This document shows positions 27,251 through 36,475 of a DNA stretch of 64,000 nt, piece by piece. The stretch spans positions 1 through 64,000 of the forward strand of contig NZ_PDZC01000006.1 of the NCBI RefSeq assembly GCF_002743375.1, written 5' to 3'. The stretch comes from Sporosarcina sp. P34. GTDB taxonomy: Bacteria > Bacillota > Bacilli > Bacillales_A > Planococcaceae. The first letter of the stretch is position 1, and every line of letters begins with the position of its first letter. The notes beneath the pieces were generated by a model. The model did not search any database. It was not told the origin of the DNA and was given only the letters and a program-made list of their open reading frames with translations. The translations under genes were made by a program, and so were the position numbers.

Positions 27251-27442
27251 GACCCAATTTCTAAAATCCACAGCCGAGATCAGTCTTCGTATCTTTAAAT
27301 TGCGCAATTCAATTAAGAGATAAATTATTTCGATTTTATCAAATATCTTCTTTCTAACTACTTCACTGCAATATGCATATTTTTTTCATATTTTCTTGTT
27401 ACACTAAAAAAGTAATATAGCAGATGAAAGGGGAAATACTTG

Positions 27443-28933
27443 ATGGGAATAAAGATAAAGATTGCCGCGGCGGCAATTAGTTTATTGGTTATTGGCGGTT
27501 GTAGCAATAACAATCCGCAACCTGCCGAGGAAATGGATCAAGACATGGAGGAAATGGATCATTCCACTATGGGTGACATGATGGAGGGACATATGAGCCA
27601 TGATGAGGTGGTAAGTTTAAACGACTCAACAGGGGAAAATGAATTAAAAATCCCTTCTATGCTTGAAACTGATAATGAGGATGGAGTCGTATATACGGTT
27701 CGAGCACAAAAAGGAAAAACCGAAATATTCGACGGTACTGAATCGACAACGTATGGATACAACGGGTCGTTTTTAGGGCCGATGCTCCGTTTTGAAAAAG
27801 GTGACAAAGTTAAAATTAGAACGATAAACGAACTGGATGAAAAGACGACTTTTCACTGGCATGGATTGGAAGTATCTGCTGATGCAGATGGTGGACCGCA
27901 TGATGTGGTTAAGCCGGGAGAAGAAAAGGTGATTGAATTTGAAGTGACACAAGAAGCGTCAACGTTATGGTTCCATCCCCATCCAGAGGGGAAAACCGCT
28001 GAACAGGTATACAATGGACTTGCGGGATTGATTTATATCGAGGATGAAAATTCGAAAAGCATTGGATTGCCAACTGATTATGGGAAGAATGATTTTCCTT
28101 TGATTTTCCAAGATCGAATATTTGATGATAAAAAACAATTGAATTTTAGTGCCGCAAAGAATGAAGATGGGACAATTGGCGATACCTTACTGATCAACGG
28201 GACGTTGAATCCCAAGTTGACTGTAAATAAGGAGAAAGTACGTCTTCGTTTATTAAATGGATCGAATGCGAGGAATTACACATTTAAATTGAATACAGGG
28301 GATTCTTTTGTTCAAATCGCAACGGATGGCGGTTTCTTGAATGAACCGGTCACTTTAAATGAAGTAACACTTACACCTTCAGAAAGAGCGGAAATCATTG
28401 TCGATTTTTCGCAGCTCAATACTTCAAATGACTTGGCGTTGGTAAATGAGGATGGGTCTGTCCTTTTACCATTTAAGGTTTCTGATCAAGACGAAGTGAT
28501 TAGTGGAATTTCAGAAGAGTTGAATGATTTTGCATTGACAGAAGAAGAGAAGAATTTACCAGTCACAAAGAAAGTGGAACTCTTTGGGATGATGGATATG
28601 GTAACAATAAATGGAAAAAAGTTTGATCCGGATAGAATTGACTTCACACAACAGCAAGGGGTTACTGAAGTGTGGGAAATTTATAATAAACCCGACATGA
28701 TGGGTGGAATGATTCATCCATTCCACATTCACGGCACGCAATTTAAAATAATCTCCAGAGACGGAGAAGAGCCACCGGAAAATGAGCAGGGATGGAAGGA
28801 TACTATCTCAATAAAACCAGATGAGACAGTAAAAATTGCTATACAATTTAAGCATAAGGGTATCTATATGTTCCATTGTCATATTCTTGAACATGAGGAT
28901 AACGGCATGATGGGACAGGTGAAAGTGGAGTAA
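27443..28933 (+). CDS. mco: Multicopper oxidase lipoprotein
   Basis: A 496-residue exported oxidase. Lipobox VIGGC gives lipidated Cys20, followed by a Met/His-rich stretch (about 30-55). All four copper motifs are complete: FHWHG, WFHPHPEG, HPFHIHG and FHCHILEHEDNGMM, giving one type 1 and a trinuclear centre with Met as axial ligand. Such lipoprotein oxidases in copper islands oxidise Cu(I) to the less toxic Cu(II). ATG 27443 is 8 bases after AAAGGGGA. It is a single-gene unit with its own terminator. Confidence 0.93.
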   Translation: MGIKIKIAAAAISLLVIGGCSNNNPQPAEEMDQDMEEMDHSTMGDMMEGHMSHDEVVSLNDSTGENELKIPSMLETDNEDGVVYTVRAQKGKTEIFDGTESTTYGYNGSFLGPMLRFEKGDKVKIRTINELDEKTTFHWHGLEVSADADGGPHDVVKPGEEKVIEFEVTQEASTLWFHPHPEGKTAEQVYNGLAGLIYIEDENSKSIGLPTDYGKNDFPLIFQDRIFDDKKQLNFSAAKNEDGTIGDTLLINGTLNPKLTVNKEKVRLRLLNGSNARNYTFKLNTGDSFVQIATDGGFLNEPVTLNEVTLTPSERAEIIVDFSQLNTSNDLALVNEDGSVLLPFKVSDQDEVISGISEELNDFALTEEEKNLPVTKKVELFGMMDMVTINGKKFDPDRIDFTQQQGVTEVWEIYNKPDMMGGMIHPFHIHGTQFKIISRDGEEPPENEQGWKDTISIKPDETVKIAIQFKHKGIYMFHCHILEHEDNGMMGQVKVE

Positions 28934-28963
28934 ACTTCAATTCAATCGCGTGTGAAAGTCTGT

Positions 28964-29000
28964 AACAGCCAGTGTGTATTCGTTCACACCGGCTGTTTTA
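28964..29000 (+). terminator. Intrinsic terminator after multicopper oxidase gene
   Basis: AACAGCC-GTGTG pairs with CACAC-GGCTGTT across a short loop, followed by a T-run. Confidence 0.75.
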
Positions 29001-29053
29001 AAATTCATCATATGAAAAAATGTTTACATTCTTTCTAAAAGGTAGGCTACATT

Positions 29054-30130
29054 ATGTTTCCAAAAGTTAAGAAGTACACTAAGAAAAAGAAAAAATCTAT
29101 ATTAATCGTCCTTTTATATTTGGCAATTATTTTATTTTCTATATGGTTATTAGTTGTTTTATTGCTGTCATACTACTTGTGGCATGATGAAATCAAAGAA
29201 AATCCTTTATTGGGTAAAGTGGATTCTTTTTCTAATTTCTACATGGAAACGTTGAAGGATTCCTCCGATTTTCTCAAACCATTAGGTGAAACAGATGTTA
29301 CTTTAAAAGGAACATCCAACGAAAAAGAAAAAATCAATATTCAGTTGGAGCAGCCAGATAGAGATGAATTCCAGCCTGCCATGAAAGATCTTTTAAAAGA
29401 CAGAGAACTTGCTTTCAAGAACATTGACGCTATCTTTGAAAGTATGAAATCACCTAAAGGAATTACAAAAGATTCAATTCATTCGACATTTGGCAGAGAC
29501 GTTATTTATATTTATCACACCCATAACAGGGAATCTTTTTTACCTTATTTAAAAGGCACCGATAAACCGGAAGATGCTTATCACTCAAAAGCAAATATTA
29601 CGTTGGTCGGTGAAATGCTGGGTAGGGCACTGGAGAGAAGAGGGGTGGGAACGAAAGTGGATTCAACCGATATTGTTCAAGAATTAAGTTTGAGAGAGTT
29701 AAACTATAATAGTTCATATAATTTATCAGAAGAATTGGTTCGGTCTGCGCGTGCCGAAAATAAAGATTTCGACATTTTTCTGGATTTACATCGTGATTCA
29801 TTGCGCAAAGATTCTACCACGTTAGAAATGAATGGGGAAAATTATGCACGTCTGTTATTTGTAGTTGGTACTGGACATGAAGAATTTATGAAGAATCTTT
29901 CGTTTACTGAAGGCCTACATAAACTTCTCGCTACTCAGTATCCCGGTTTGTCAAAAGGAATACTAAAAAAAGATAGTAGCCAAGGCAATGGGGTCTATAA
30001 CCAAGATATTTCCCCAAACTCCGTTATTGTAGAAATTGGAGGCGTCGATAATACGGTAGAAGAGCTACATCGGACTACCGAAGCGTTGGCGGACGTGCTA
30101 AGCGATTATTATTGGCACAGAGAAAAGTAA
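29054..30130 (+). CDS. SpoIIP-like cell-wall amidase, copy 2
   Basis: A 358-residue protein with a basic start, one strong membrane anchor (about 16-40), a linker of about 100 residues and a SpoIIP domain with IYHTHNRESF, DLHRDS and VEIGGVDN, the same zinc/catalytic landmarks as the copy at 14331. It is nearer the length of sporulation SpoIIP. AAAGGTAGG precedes ATG by 8 bases. It lies between the multicopper oxidase and the copper-storage gene. Whether it serves engulfment or a wall role linked to metal stress cannot be told from sequence. Confidence 0.82.
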   Translation: MFPKVKKYTKKKKKSILIVLLYLAIILFSIWLLVVLLLSYYLWHDEIKENPLLGKVDSFSNFYMETLKDSSDFLKPLGETDVTLKGTSNEKEKINIQLEQPDRDEFQPAMKDLLKDRELAFKNIDAIFESMKSPKGITKDSIHSTFGRDVIYIYHTHNRESFLPYLKGTDKPEDAYHSKANITLVGEMLGRALERRGVGTKVDSTDIVQELSLRELNYNSSYNLSEELVRSARAENKDFDIFLDLHRDSLRKDSTTLEMNGENYARLLFVVGTGHEEFMKNLSFTEGLHKLLATQYPGLSKGILKKDSSQGNGVYNQDISPNSVIVEIGGVDNTVEELHRTTEALADVLSDYYWHREK

Positions 30131-30258
30131 TCTGTTTGTTTGGAGTCCAACACATAAAAAAAGAAAAAGGATTTTTTAAGGAGTTTCTTCTTTTTAGTTT
30201 TAAAACGACTTTTAAGGGAAAAATATCACTGATTGCAAAAATAGCAGGAGGTGAGTCC

Positions 30259-30585
30259 ATGAATACGAAATACGAAGAATGTCTGAAAGCTTGTTTAGAA
30301 TGTCTAGAGGCATGTAATGTCTGTTTTGATGCGTGCTTGAAAGAGGAAGATCTGAAGATGATGGCTGATTGTATCCGCTTGGACCGTGAATGTGCAGATA
30401 TATGTGCGTTTTCCGTACAAGCAATGACGCGAAATAGCCCATTTACTAAACAGATTTTAGAACTATGTGCAGAAGTTTGCGAACGTTGTGCAGAAGAGTG
30501 TGCAAAACATGATCACGATCATTGCCAACGCTGTGCCGAATCTTGCCGAAAGTGTGCTGAGGCATGCCGACAAATGGTAGCTTAA
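30259..30585 (+). CDS. Cys-rich four-helix copper-storage protein (Csp3/YhjQ type)
   Basis: A 108-residue protein with 18 cysteines in helical CxxxC and CxxC patterns plus a short HDHDHC loop. This matches the four-helix-bundle copper-storage proteins, of which B. subtilis YhjQ (same length) is the cytoplasmic Csp3. These bind many Cu(I) ions inside a helical tube. No signal peptide is present. ATG 30259 follows AGGAGGTGAG; an upstream in-frame extension to 30112 lies in the previous gene and is not used. It likely shares a message with the SpoIIP-like gene upstream. Confidence 0.9.
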   Translation: MNTKYEECLKACLECLEACNVCFDACLKEEDLKMMADCIRLDRECADICAFSVQAMTRNSPFTKQILELCAEVCERCAEECAKHDHDHCQRCAESCRKCAEACRQMVA

Positions 30586-30611
30586 GTAATATGCAGAAAA
30601 TATAACCAGCA

Positions 30612-30665
30612 AAGGAGCTATTTCAAGAAGTTGAAAAGGCTTTCTTGGGATAGCTTCTTTTATTT
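30612..30665 (+). terminator. Intrinsic terminator after copper-storage gene
   Basis: AGGAGCTATTTCAAGAA pairs (with wobbles) with TTCTTGGGATAGCTTCT, followed by a T-rich tail. Confidence 0.75.
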
Positions 30666-30697
30666 GATAATTATTCAGAATAAGGAGTGCTATTCGA

Positions 30698-31261
30698 ATG
30701 AAAAAGCAACTGCTTTTTTTAAGTATCGCTATGATTATTGGTTTAAGTGCTTGTGGAAATAATACCAGCAACGAGGAAAGTCAAAACACTAATAACGAAC
30801 CCCAACAGGGAGACATGGAAATGGAGATGAACCATTCCGGCTCAGGTGAAGTCCCTGAAAGCTTGAAGGTGGCAGAAAATCCAACCTATGAAGTGGGAAG
30901 CGAAGCAATTATTAAAACAGACCATATGGAAGGAATGGATGGGGCTGTAGCGACAATTGTGGGTGCTTATGATACTACGGCTTACGCTATCTCATATACC
31001 CCGGTAACTGGCGGAGAAAGAGTGGAAAATCATAAATGGGTCATTCAAGAAGAAGTTAAAGATGATGACGACAAAACTTTGGAACAGGGAACCGAGGTCA
31101 CCGTGGAGGCAGACCACATGAAAGGGATGGAAGGAGCATTAGCTGAAATTGATTCAGCAGAAAAAACTACTGTATATATGATTGACTATACTCCGACTAC
31201 CGGTGGGGAAGAAGTAACAAACCATAAATGGGTAACGGAAAGTGAGCTTTCAGCTAAATAA
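30698..31261 (+). CDS. ydhK: YdhK-family lipoprotein (two DUF1541 repeats)
   Basis: A 187-residue lipoprotein (lipobox GLSAC, Cys19) with a Met/His/Glu-rich linker (MEMEMNHSGSG) and two tandem DUF1541 repeats of about 55 residues. Each has KTDHMEGMDGA or EADHMKGMEGA, then YTPVTGG/YTPTTGG and NHKWV. The repeated His-Met clusters suggest copper or silver binding at the surface; B. subtilis YdhK is the family name-giver and its role is not established. It stands between two terminators as its own unit. Confidence 0.88.
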   Translation: MKKQLLFLSIAMIIGLSACGNNTSNEESQNTNNEPQQGDMEMEMNHSGSGEVPESLKVAENPTYEVGSEAIIKTDHMEGMDGAVATIVGAYDTTAYAISYTPVTGGERVENHKWVIQEEVKDDDDKTLEQGTEVTVEADHMKGMEGALAEIDSAEKTTVYMIDYTPTTGGEEVTNHKWVTESELSAK

Positions 31262-31281
31262 TGTTTTTACAAAGTAGAATA

Positions 31282-31329
31282 AAAATGTCCCATAAGCCAA
31301 AATTTATTGGTTTTATGGGGCATTTTTTT
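31282..31329. terminator. Intrinsic terminator after ydhK
   Basis: AAATGTCCCATAA-CC pairs with GG-TTATGGGGCATTT and is followed by a T-run. Confidence 0.8.
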
Positions 31330-31546
31330 GATAGCATGCTTCAATTCTATCATTTAACACGATTAAAAGTTGATTTTCAAATAGGCAACTTCCCAATTTA
31401 AAGTGTGACGGTTCGGTTAACTTGCGATTTTTATAAGTGAGATATGATAAAATATACTTGATGTAAGTTCTTTTTAGTTTGAATAAAAGTGAGGTCAATT
31501 CGATGACCTATAATTTTTCATATAAAGAATAGGAGAGAAATTAATT

Positions 31547-32068
31547 ATGAAAAAAAGATTACTCGTAGTATTTGGTTTATTGCTAAGTTTTATGTTAGTC
31601 GCTTGCAGCAATGATTCATCGGATGGAAGTGAAGTCAAAGATACAAAAGAAAAGGTACATGAGTATAGCGTTGGAAGTTTTGAAGACGATTTAACAGCAT
31701 CTATTACATCTCATGAACTGATTGTTAATGATAATGGCAAAGAAACTACATTTGACTTGCCAAGTGATGAATTCTTCGTTTCTATTGCACCATTTGTTGA
31801 AACTACACATCCTTGTGCAATACATAGTTTAACAGGGTGCCAAGGAGAACTAGTTGAAAAAGACTTCGACGTGCATATTCAAGACGAAGATGGCAATGTC
31901 GTTGTAGACGAAACGATCGCCTCTTTAGAAAATGGATTTATCGATCTGTGGTTACCGCGTAATAAAAATTTCCAAGTGAAAATTACACATGACGACAAAA
32001 CAGTTGAATCTAATATCTCCACATTTGAAGGCGACAATACTTGTATTACAACGATGCAACTAACATAA
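31547..32068 (+). CDS. cueP: CueP-family copper-binding lipoprotein
   Basis: A 173-residue lipoprotein (lipobox LVAC, Cys20). It carries the CueP cysteine triad: THPCAIHSLTGCQGEL (Cys90, Cys98) and a late DNTCITT (Cys166). In Salmonella CueP is a periplasmic copper store that supplies superoxide dismutase; the Gram-positive members are membrane-anchored lipoproteins. AGGAGAG precedes the ATG. It has its own promoter region and terminator, as do most genes in this island. Confidence 0.88.
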   Translation: MKKRLLVVFGLLLSFMLVACSNDSSDGSEVKDTKEKVHEYSVGSFEDDLTASITSHELIVNDNGKETTFDLPSDEFFVSIAPFVETTHPCAIHSLTGCQGELVEKDFDVHIQDEDGNVVVDETIASLENGFIDLWLPRNKNFQVKITHDDKTVESNISTFEGDNTCITTMQLT

Positions 32069-32090
32069 TTCCTTTAAACATCATCCACTT

Positions 32091-32133
32091 AGAATCGTGA
32101 AGTACTCACAATACTTTTCATGGTTCTTTTTTT
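32091..32133 (+). terminator. Intrinsic terminator after cueP
   Basis: AGAATCGTGAAGTA pairs imperfectly (G-U wobbles) with TACTTTTCATGGTTCT, followed by seven T. Confidence 0.6.
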
Positions 32134-32200
32134 ATATCAAATTTGATCTCGTGCTATTCCCGCAGAACAAGATTGTTTCTCACCTTAACACCGTTTCTTA

Positions 32201-32511
32201 TTAATCTTTTGAGGGTTGAGTGAATCCTTTTATCACATGTGTATGACCATCATCTTCTGTCGTTCTCACTTCCATATAATAGGTATGGAACCCACCCGGT
32301 AATGGAATGGGTAAACTTGTATATGCTTCGTATTGATATATATGTCCATCTTCAAAAGTTGTGTTACCAATCATATGGCGATAATGCCCTTTTTCCGTCT
32401 CGGTCGGCGTACTTGTCTCCCCCTGGATATATCTGCACATGTCCATTTGAGAAAGTGGTTGTACCAAGATGACCATGTGTATGAACATCACAGATAGGGA
32501 TAAAATTAATT
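32201..32511 (-). pseudogene. Frameshifted, truncated ymaF-like gene
   Basis: The minus strand reads as a YmaF-type protein (repeats of the form DGHTHxIxG and TSLPIPLPGGFHT). The C-terminal half (GHYRHMIGNTTFEDGH ... DDGHTHVIKGFT) is in one frame. The N-terminal half ([18 protein letters not shown]) is in another, and the two join if one G is removed from the five-base run at 32419-32423. The upstream frame also lacks a start codon. It is a broken gene, or a sequencing error in the homopolymer plus a truncated start. YmaF function is unknown; the His repeats suggest metal binding. Confidence 0.6.
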
Positions 32512-32568
32512 TAAAACACGAAATAGCATCCCTGTTAGGTGGTGCTTTTTTTTTTAGGAAGCTATATA

Positions 32569-32600
32569 TTGACCCTGTACTTAGGTACAGGGTTTATACT
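32569..32600 (+). promoter_or_regulatory. merR-merA promoter with MerR operator
   Basis: -35 TTGACC (32569-32574) and -10 TATACT (32595-32600) are spaced by 20 (19 if TTATAC is taken), longer than the optimal 17. The spacer holds the perfect dyad CCCTGTAC-TTAG-GTACAGGG (32573-32592). An overlong spacer with a central dyad is the hallmark of MerR-type promoters that are untwisted by metal-bound MerR. Confidence 0.88.
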
Positions 32601-32618
32601 ATGTATGAGGTGAAACAA

Positions 32619-33017
32619 ATGGTTTTTCATATAGGTGAACTGGCGGAGAAATGTAACGTTAACAAAGAAACCATTCGGTATTATGAGCGATTAGGATTAA
32701 TTCCGAAACCTTCTCGTACAGAGTCAGGATATCGAATATACACAGAACAAACCGTTGATCGATTGAATTTCATTAAACGTATGAAGGAATTAGGTTTTAC
32801 TTTAAATGAAATTGATAAGCTTTTAGGCGTGGTGGATCGTGATGAAGCAAAGTGCCGTGATATGTATGATTTCACTGTTTATAAGATAGAGGACATTCAA
32901 CGGAAAATTCAAGATCTAAAAAAAATCGAACACATGCTTATCGACCTAAAAGGAAGATGTCCCGAAAACAAGGATATTTATGAATGCCCCATTATTGAAA
33001 CTTTACTAGAAATTTAA
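32619..33017 (+). CDS. merR: MerR, Hg(II)-responsive regulator
   Basis: A 132-residue MerR-family activator/repressor. The winged helix is at residues 3-70 ([21 protein letters not shown]), followed by the dimer helix and the metal loop. The three Hg ligands are exactly Cys79, Cys114 and Cys123, as in Bacillus RC607 MerR. ATG 32619 follows GAGGTGA; the frame is open further upstream but that part lies over the promoter. merR is the first gene of the operon and its promoter is the MerR-type element just upstream. Confidence 0.96.
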   Translation: MVFHIGELAEKCNVNKETIRYYERLGLIPKPSRTESGYRIYTEQTVDRLNFIKRMKELGFTLNEIDKLLGVVDRDEAKCRDMYDFTVYKIEDIQRKIQDLKKIEHMLIDLKGRCPENKDIYECPIIETLLEI

Positions 33018-33033
33018 GGACGGAGGAAAAGTA

Positions 33034-34674
33034 TTGAAAAGATATCGGATTAACATTCAAGGAATGACTTGTGCAAGTTGTGAAAATCATGTTTCAGTTG
33101 CCTTGGAAAATATAGGTGCAAAGTGTATTGAAGTTGATTTTCGTCGTGGGGATGCTGTATTTGAGCTTCAAAATGACGTAGAAGTTGAAATAGCTAAAAA
33201 TGCGATTGCTGAAGCAAAATATCATCCAGGGGAAGTTGAAGATTTACAATCACAAGTAAAAGCTAATACAGGTTGCGAAGATGATTATGACTACATCATC
33301 ATTGGTTCTGGTGCAGCGGCCTTTTCATCTGCCATTGAAGCCGTGGGTTATGGCGCAAAAGTTGCGATGATTGAACGTGGAACGGTGGGAGGAACTTGCG
33401 TTAATATCGGATGCGTTCCGTCTAAGACCTTGTTAAGAGCCGGAGAAATCAATCATTTAGCAAAAAATAATCCATTTACAGGATTACACACTACAGCACA
33501 AAATGTTGATTTAGCCTCATTAGTAAACCAAAAAGATGAATTAGTAAGTACACTTCGCAACGAAAAATATGTGAATTTAATTGATGATTACGGTTTTGAA
33601 TTAATAAAAGGTGAAGCGAAATTTGTAAACGAAAGCACGATTGAAGTTAATAGCAACCAAATAACAGCAAAACGATTTTTAATAGCCACAGGTGCGTCTC
33701 CATCTGTTCCAAATATTTCGGGATTGAATGACGTGGATTATTTAACAAGCACTTCGTTACTTGAATTAAAGAAAGTGCCAAAGCGTCTCACGGTGCTTGG
33801 TTCTGGATATATCGGCTTGGAATTAGGACAGCTATTTCATAATTTAGGCGCAGAAGTAACTTTGATACAAAGAAGCGAGCGTCTACTAAAAGAATACGAA
33901 CCTGAAATTTCAGATGCGATGACCCAGGCATTAACAGAACAGGGAATTAATCTAATTACAGGAGCAACCTACGAACGCATAGAGCAAGATGGAAGCATTA
34001 AAAAAGTTCATGTAGAAATAAATGGTGAAAAGCGAATTATTGAAGCAGAAGAATTGCTTGTAGCAACGGGAAGAAAGCCAAATACAGAATCTTTGAACTT
34101 ACATGCAGCAGGTGTTGACGTTGGGTCTCGTGGTGAAATCGTCATTGATGAATATTCTAAAACATCCAATTCCCAAATTTACGCAGCCGGAGATGTAACG
34201 CTTGGTCCTCAATTTGTTTATGTAGCTGCTTATCAAGGTGGACTTGCTGCGCGTAATGCAATCAGAGGCCTAAATCAAAAGGTGAATTTAGAAGTTGTTC
34301 CAGGTGTTACGTTTACTAATCCATCGATTGCAACGGTTGGTTTAACTGAACAGCAAGCAAAAGAAAAAGGACTTGAGGTTAAAACATCAGTCTTGCCGTT
34401 AGATGCCGTACCAAGAGCCCTTGTTAATCAGGAAACAACAGGCGTTTTTAAATTAGTAGCAGATGCAAAAACATTAAAAGTGTTAGGCGTTCATATCGTT
34501 TCGGAAAACGCAGGAGAGGTAATCTATGCGGCAACATTAGCTGTAAAATTTGGATTGACAGTGGAGGATCTACGAGAAACTCTTGCCCCCTATTTAACAA
34601 TGGCAGAAGGTTTGAAATTAGCAGCCCTTACGTTTGATAAAGATGTATCTAAATTATCTTGTTGTGCAGGATAG
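33034..34674 (+). CDS. merA: MerA, mercuric reductase
   Basis: A 546-residue flavoprotein that reduces Hg(II) to Hg(0) with NADPH. One N-terminal HMA domain (GMTCASC, Cys13/Cys16) is followed by the FAD motif GSGAAAF, the redox pair [12 protein letters not shown] (Cys122, Cys127), the NAD(P) fold [11 protein letters not shown] and the C-terminal vicinal pair SCCAG (Cys543, Cys544) that hands over Hg(II). TTG start with GGAGG 7 bases upstream, 16 bases after merR. No merT, merP or merB is present, so Hg(II) entry must use another route. Confidence 0.97.
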   Translation: MKRYRINIQGMTCASCENHVSVALENIGAKCIEVDFRRGDAVFELQNDVEVEIAKNAIAEAKYHPGEVEDLQSQVKANTGCEDDYDYIIIGSGAAAFSSAIEAVGYGAKVAMIERGTVGGTCVNIGCVPSKTLLRAGEINHLAKNNPFTGLHTTAQNVDLASLVNQKDELVSTLRNEKYVNLIDDYGFELIKGEAKFVNESTIEVNSNQITAKRFLIATGASPSVPNISGLNDVDYLTSTSLLELKKVPKRLTVLGSGYIGLELGQLFHNLGAEVTLIQRSERLLKEYEPEISDAMTQALTEQGINLITGATYERIEQDGSIKKVHVEINGEKRIIEAEELLVATGRKPNTESLNLHAAGVDVGSRGEIVIDEYSKTSNSQIYAAGDVTLGPQFVYVAAYQGGLAARNAIRGLNQKVNLEVVPGVTFTNPSIATVGLTEQQAKEKGLEVKTSVLPLDAVPRALVNQETTGVFKLVADAKTLKVLGVHIVSENAGEVIYAATLAVKFGLTVEDLRETLAPYLTMAEGLKLAALTFDKDVSKLSCCAG

Positions 34675-34686
34675 TATTATGAATAC

Positions 34687-34728
34687 AAAAAAAGCCGAAA
34701 TTCCTTATAGTGAGGAAATCGGCTTTTT
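34687..34728. terminator. Intrinsic terminator after merA
   Basis: AAAAAGCCGAAATTCCT pairs with AGGAAATCGGCTTTTT around a short loop; strong in both directions. Confidence 0.85.
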
Positions 34729-35191
34729 AAATTGAAACTATTTTAGCGTGGCAAATACGTGATATTGTTGGTAATATCCTATAAAGTATTGACCTACTAT
34801 TTCATTGGCCGTTTATAAGATGACGGAGGTTTCACTGTGATGCATATTGTTTAAGTTGCCCTTTTAATTCAAATAACTTGTTCTTAATAAAAGGATTTGT
34901 TTTCTCTGATAATTGATCTAATTAAAAAAGCGTGCTTCTATCGCTTGATTCTCATAAGGCGCTATTACTCCTTGATAGTTATGGAGAATAAAATTCAAAT
35001 GTACGTTTCAAAACCAGTACGATTCATCAAAACTTCCTCTTGAGCTAAAGGGGGCGTTACTGTAGTAATCATAATTATTTAAGACGCTTAACTTAACTAG
35101 AAATTCACGGTAATGTTAGGCGGTCATTTCGGATGAATTTGCTATCAGCCCCGGGTTTTGTTAAAGTAAAAGTATATTCATTATGTTATTA

Positions 35192-35248
35192 AGTCACTGT
35201 TCTACTAGTGAAAGTCGTTATACTTTCTATCTTTTTTAGAAAGTGACT
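35192..35248 (+). other. Nested inverted repeats, candidate structured RNA
   Basis: AGTCACT (35192-35198) is complementary to AGTGACT (35242-35248). Inside lie CACT/AGTG (35195-35210) and ACTTTCTA/TAGAAAGT (35222-35244). Outer and inner helices partly compete for the same bases, as in switching RNAs. Confidence 0.35.
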
Positions 35249-35371
35249 CGGCACAAATGTTCAGCCTTTGGACTCCTAATTTGAGAGAGAGGTTAGGCAG
35301 ACGTATTACACGTCCGAAAATTGCTTTTGCATATCAAAAAGGATACTTACGCATTTTGCGTGAACTATATT

Positions 35372-35409
35372 AAAACCGATTATTCCTATTCAGGAGTGGT
35401 CGGTTTTTT
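35372..35409 (+). terminator. Intrinsic terminator upstream of cassette, first
   Basis: AAAACCGA and TCGGTTTT pair around a loop with an inner CTATTCAGGAG element, followed by T-run. Confidence 0.7.
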
Positions 35410-35471
35410 GCTTTCAAAAACTATAGAAGGGAGATAGAAAAGAATTTATTGACGAACAAATCGGGTTATTT

Positions 35472-35518
35472 TAAAACGCATTTACTTAGCAATCGCTAGG
35501 TGTAAATGCGTTTTTTTT
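35472..35518 (+). terminator. Intrinsic terminator upstream of cassette, second
   Basis: AAAACGCATTTAC and GTAAATGCGTTTT form a perfect 13-bp arm, followed by eight T, only 39 bases before the first gene start. Such a position suggests attenuation or the end of a small RNA. Confidence 0.85.
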
Positions 35519-35556
35519 ATTTATCTAAAATACAAAAATAGAAAGGGTTGTTAGGT

Positions 35557-36450
35557 ATGTCTATTAATCTTGATAATATGACAGCTGTTCAAAACAAGCA
35601 GCAAGACGGTATTCTCGGTCACCTCATGTGGTTCTCGGTTGGCAAGCAATTAGTCAAAATGAATGATTTGGAGCAAGCACTTGTTCAATCAGGTTTGCCT
35701 GTTGAATGGATGCCAAATGCGATTCGTCCAGCTGATGCTTTCCGAAGAAGTACTAAAGAGATAGAGACTAGAAAATCTACAGGACATGCTGGGGTATTCG
35801 AGAACTACCTTATACGTGAAGTGTTCTCGGACAAAAGCCATGTGCAAAGGAACATTGTAGTGGAAAAAGTGGATCAGGCGGGTAAACGTCTTGACTACAA
35901 CAGTAAAGCGGGAGTAATCACGCTAGATAAACAGAAGAGTTCTCTAACGTTTATAACGGAGAATGAAATTGCAAAAGAGCTGTGCTTTGAAGCAGAGCGT
36001 AATTTCAATATTTACAAAGACCATTATTCAGCTCAGCAAGTAAGAGTAATGGTGAGTAAAATACTTCAATCACTTGCACCCACACCTGTACGTCCAAATG
36101 GAGGCGTATATTTTGTCCCAGATTCACATACGGAGGGTCTAAACCAGCTCGTAAACTTTACGTCCTCTCTTGAGAACAGTGAAGGATTCAAGATCCCCGT
36201 TGTTAATACATTCGACAATAGGCAAATGGTGAACACAAAACTAAACGATCATTTAGAAGCAATTTTACATGATTGTAAGTCGAGTGCTGGGCTGAAAAAA
36301 GGACAAGTGAAAGAGATTATTGAAAATGCGAAGTCTGTAATTGCGAACTATCGTAATTATAAAGGCATTGTCGCCAATGAAGCAGATACGCTAGAAAATA
36401 AAATTATAACGATCCGTGCCGCTGTTTCGAAAATGGTTGCGGATCTTTAA
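35557..36450 (+). CDS. Uncharacterised protein of the MoxR/VWA cassette (DUF6744-like)
   Basis: A 297-residue soluble protein. I recall similar proteins catalogued as DUF6744 but cannot verify this. Visible features: a charged N-terminal third (VEWMPNAIRPADAFRR), a middle with alternating strands, a C-terminal helical region with Lys-rich turns, no cysteine pairs, no signal peptide and no nuclease or ATPase motif. ATG 35557 follows AAAGGG. It is the first gene of a conserved-looking block with a small coiled-coil protein, a MoxR ATPase and a VWA protein, so it may be a client or adaptor of that pair. Confidence 0.6.
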   Translation: MSINLDNMTAVQNKQQDGILGHLMWFSVGKQLVKMNDLEQALVQSGLPVEWMPNAIRPADAFRRSTKEIETRKSTGHAGVFENYLIREVFSDKSHVQRNIVVEKVDQAGKRLDYNSKAGVITLDKQKSSLTFITENEIAKELCFEAERNFNIYKDHYSAQQVRVMVSKILQSLAPTPVRPNGGVYFVPDSHTEGLNQLVNFTSSLENSEGFKIPVVNTFDNRQMVNTKLNDHLEAILHDCKSSAGLKKGQVKEIIENAKSVIANYRNYKGIVANEADTLENKIITIRAAVSKMVADL

Positions 36451-36475
36451 AAAGTAACGGAATGGAGGGATTAAA

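Larger units (their letters stand above)
34735..35556. other. 820-base non-coding region before the MoxR/VWA cassette
   Basis: No ORF with a ribosome site. The left half shows nothing clear. The right half is structured: a nested helix at 35192-35248 and two strong terminators (35372-35409 and 35472-35518) just before the first cassette gene. This could be a leader, a small RNA gene or an element boundary. Confidence 0.5.

Noticed and set aside
32619..34674. A full mercury operon with merT, merP or merB
   Set aside because: Only merR and merA are present; the neighbours are copper-type genes and the cassette beyond is unrelated.
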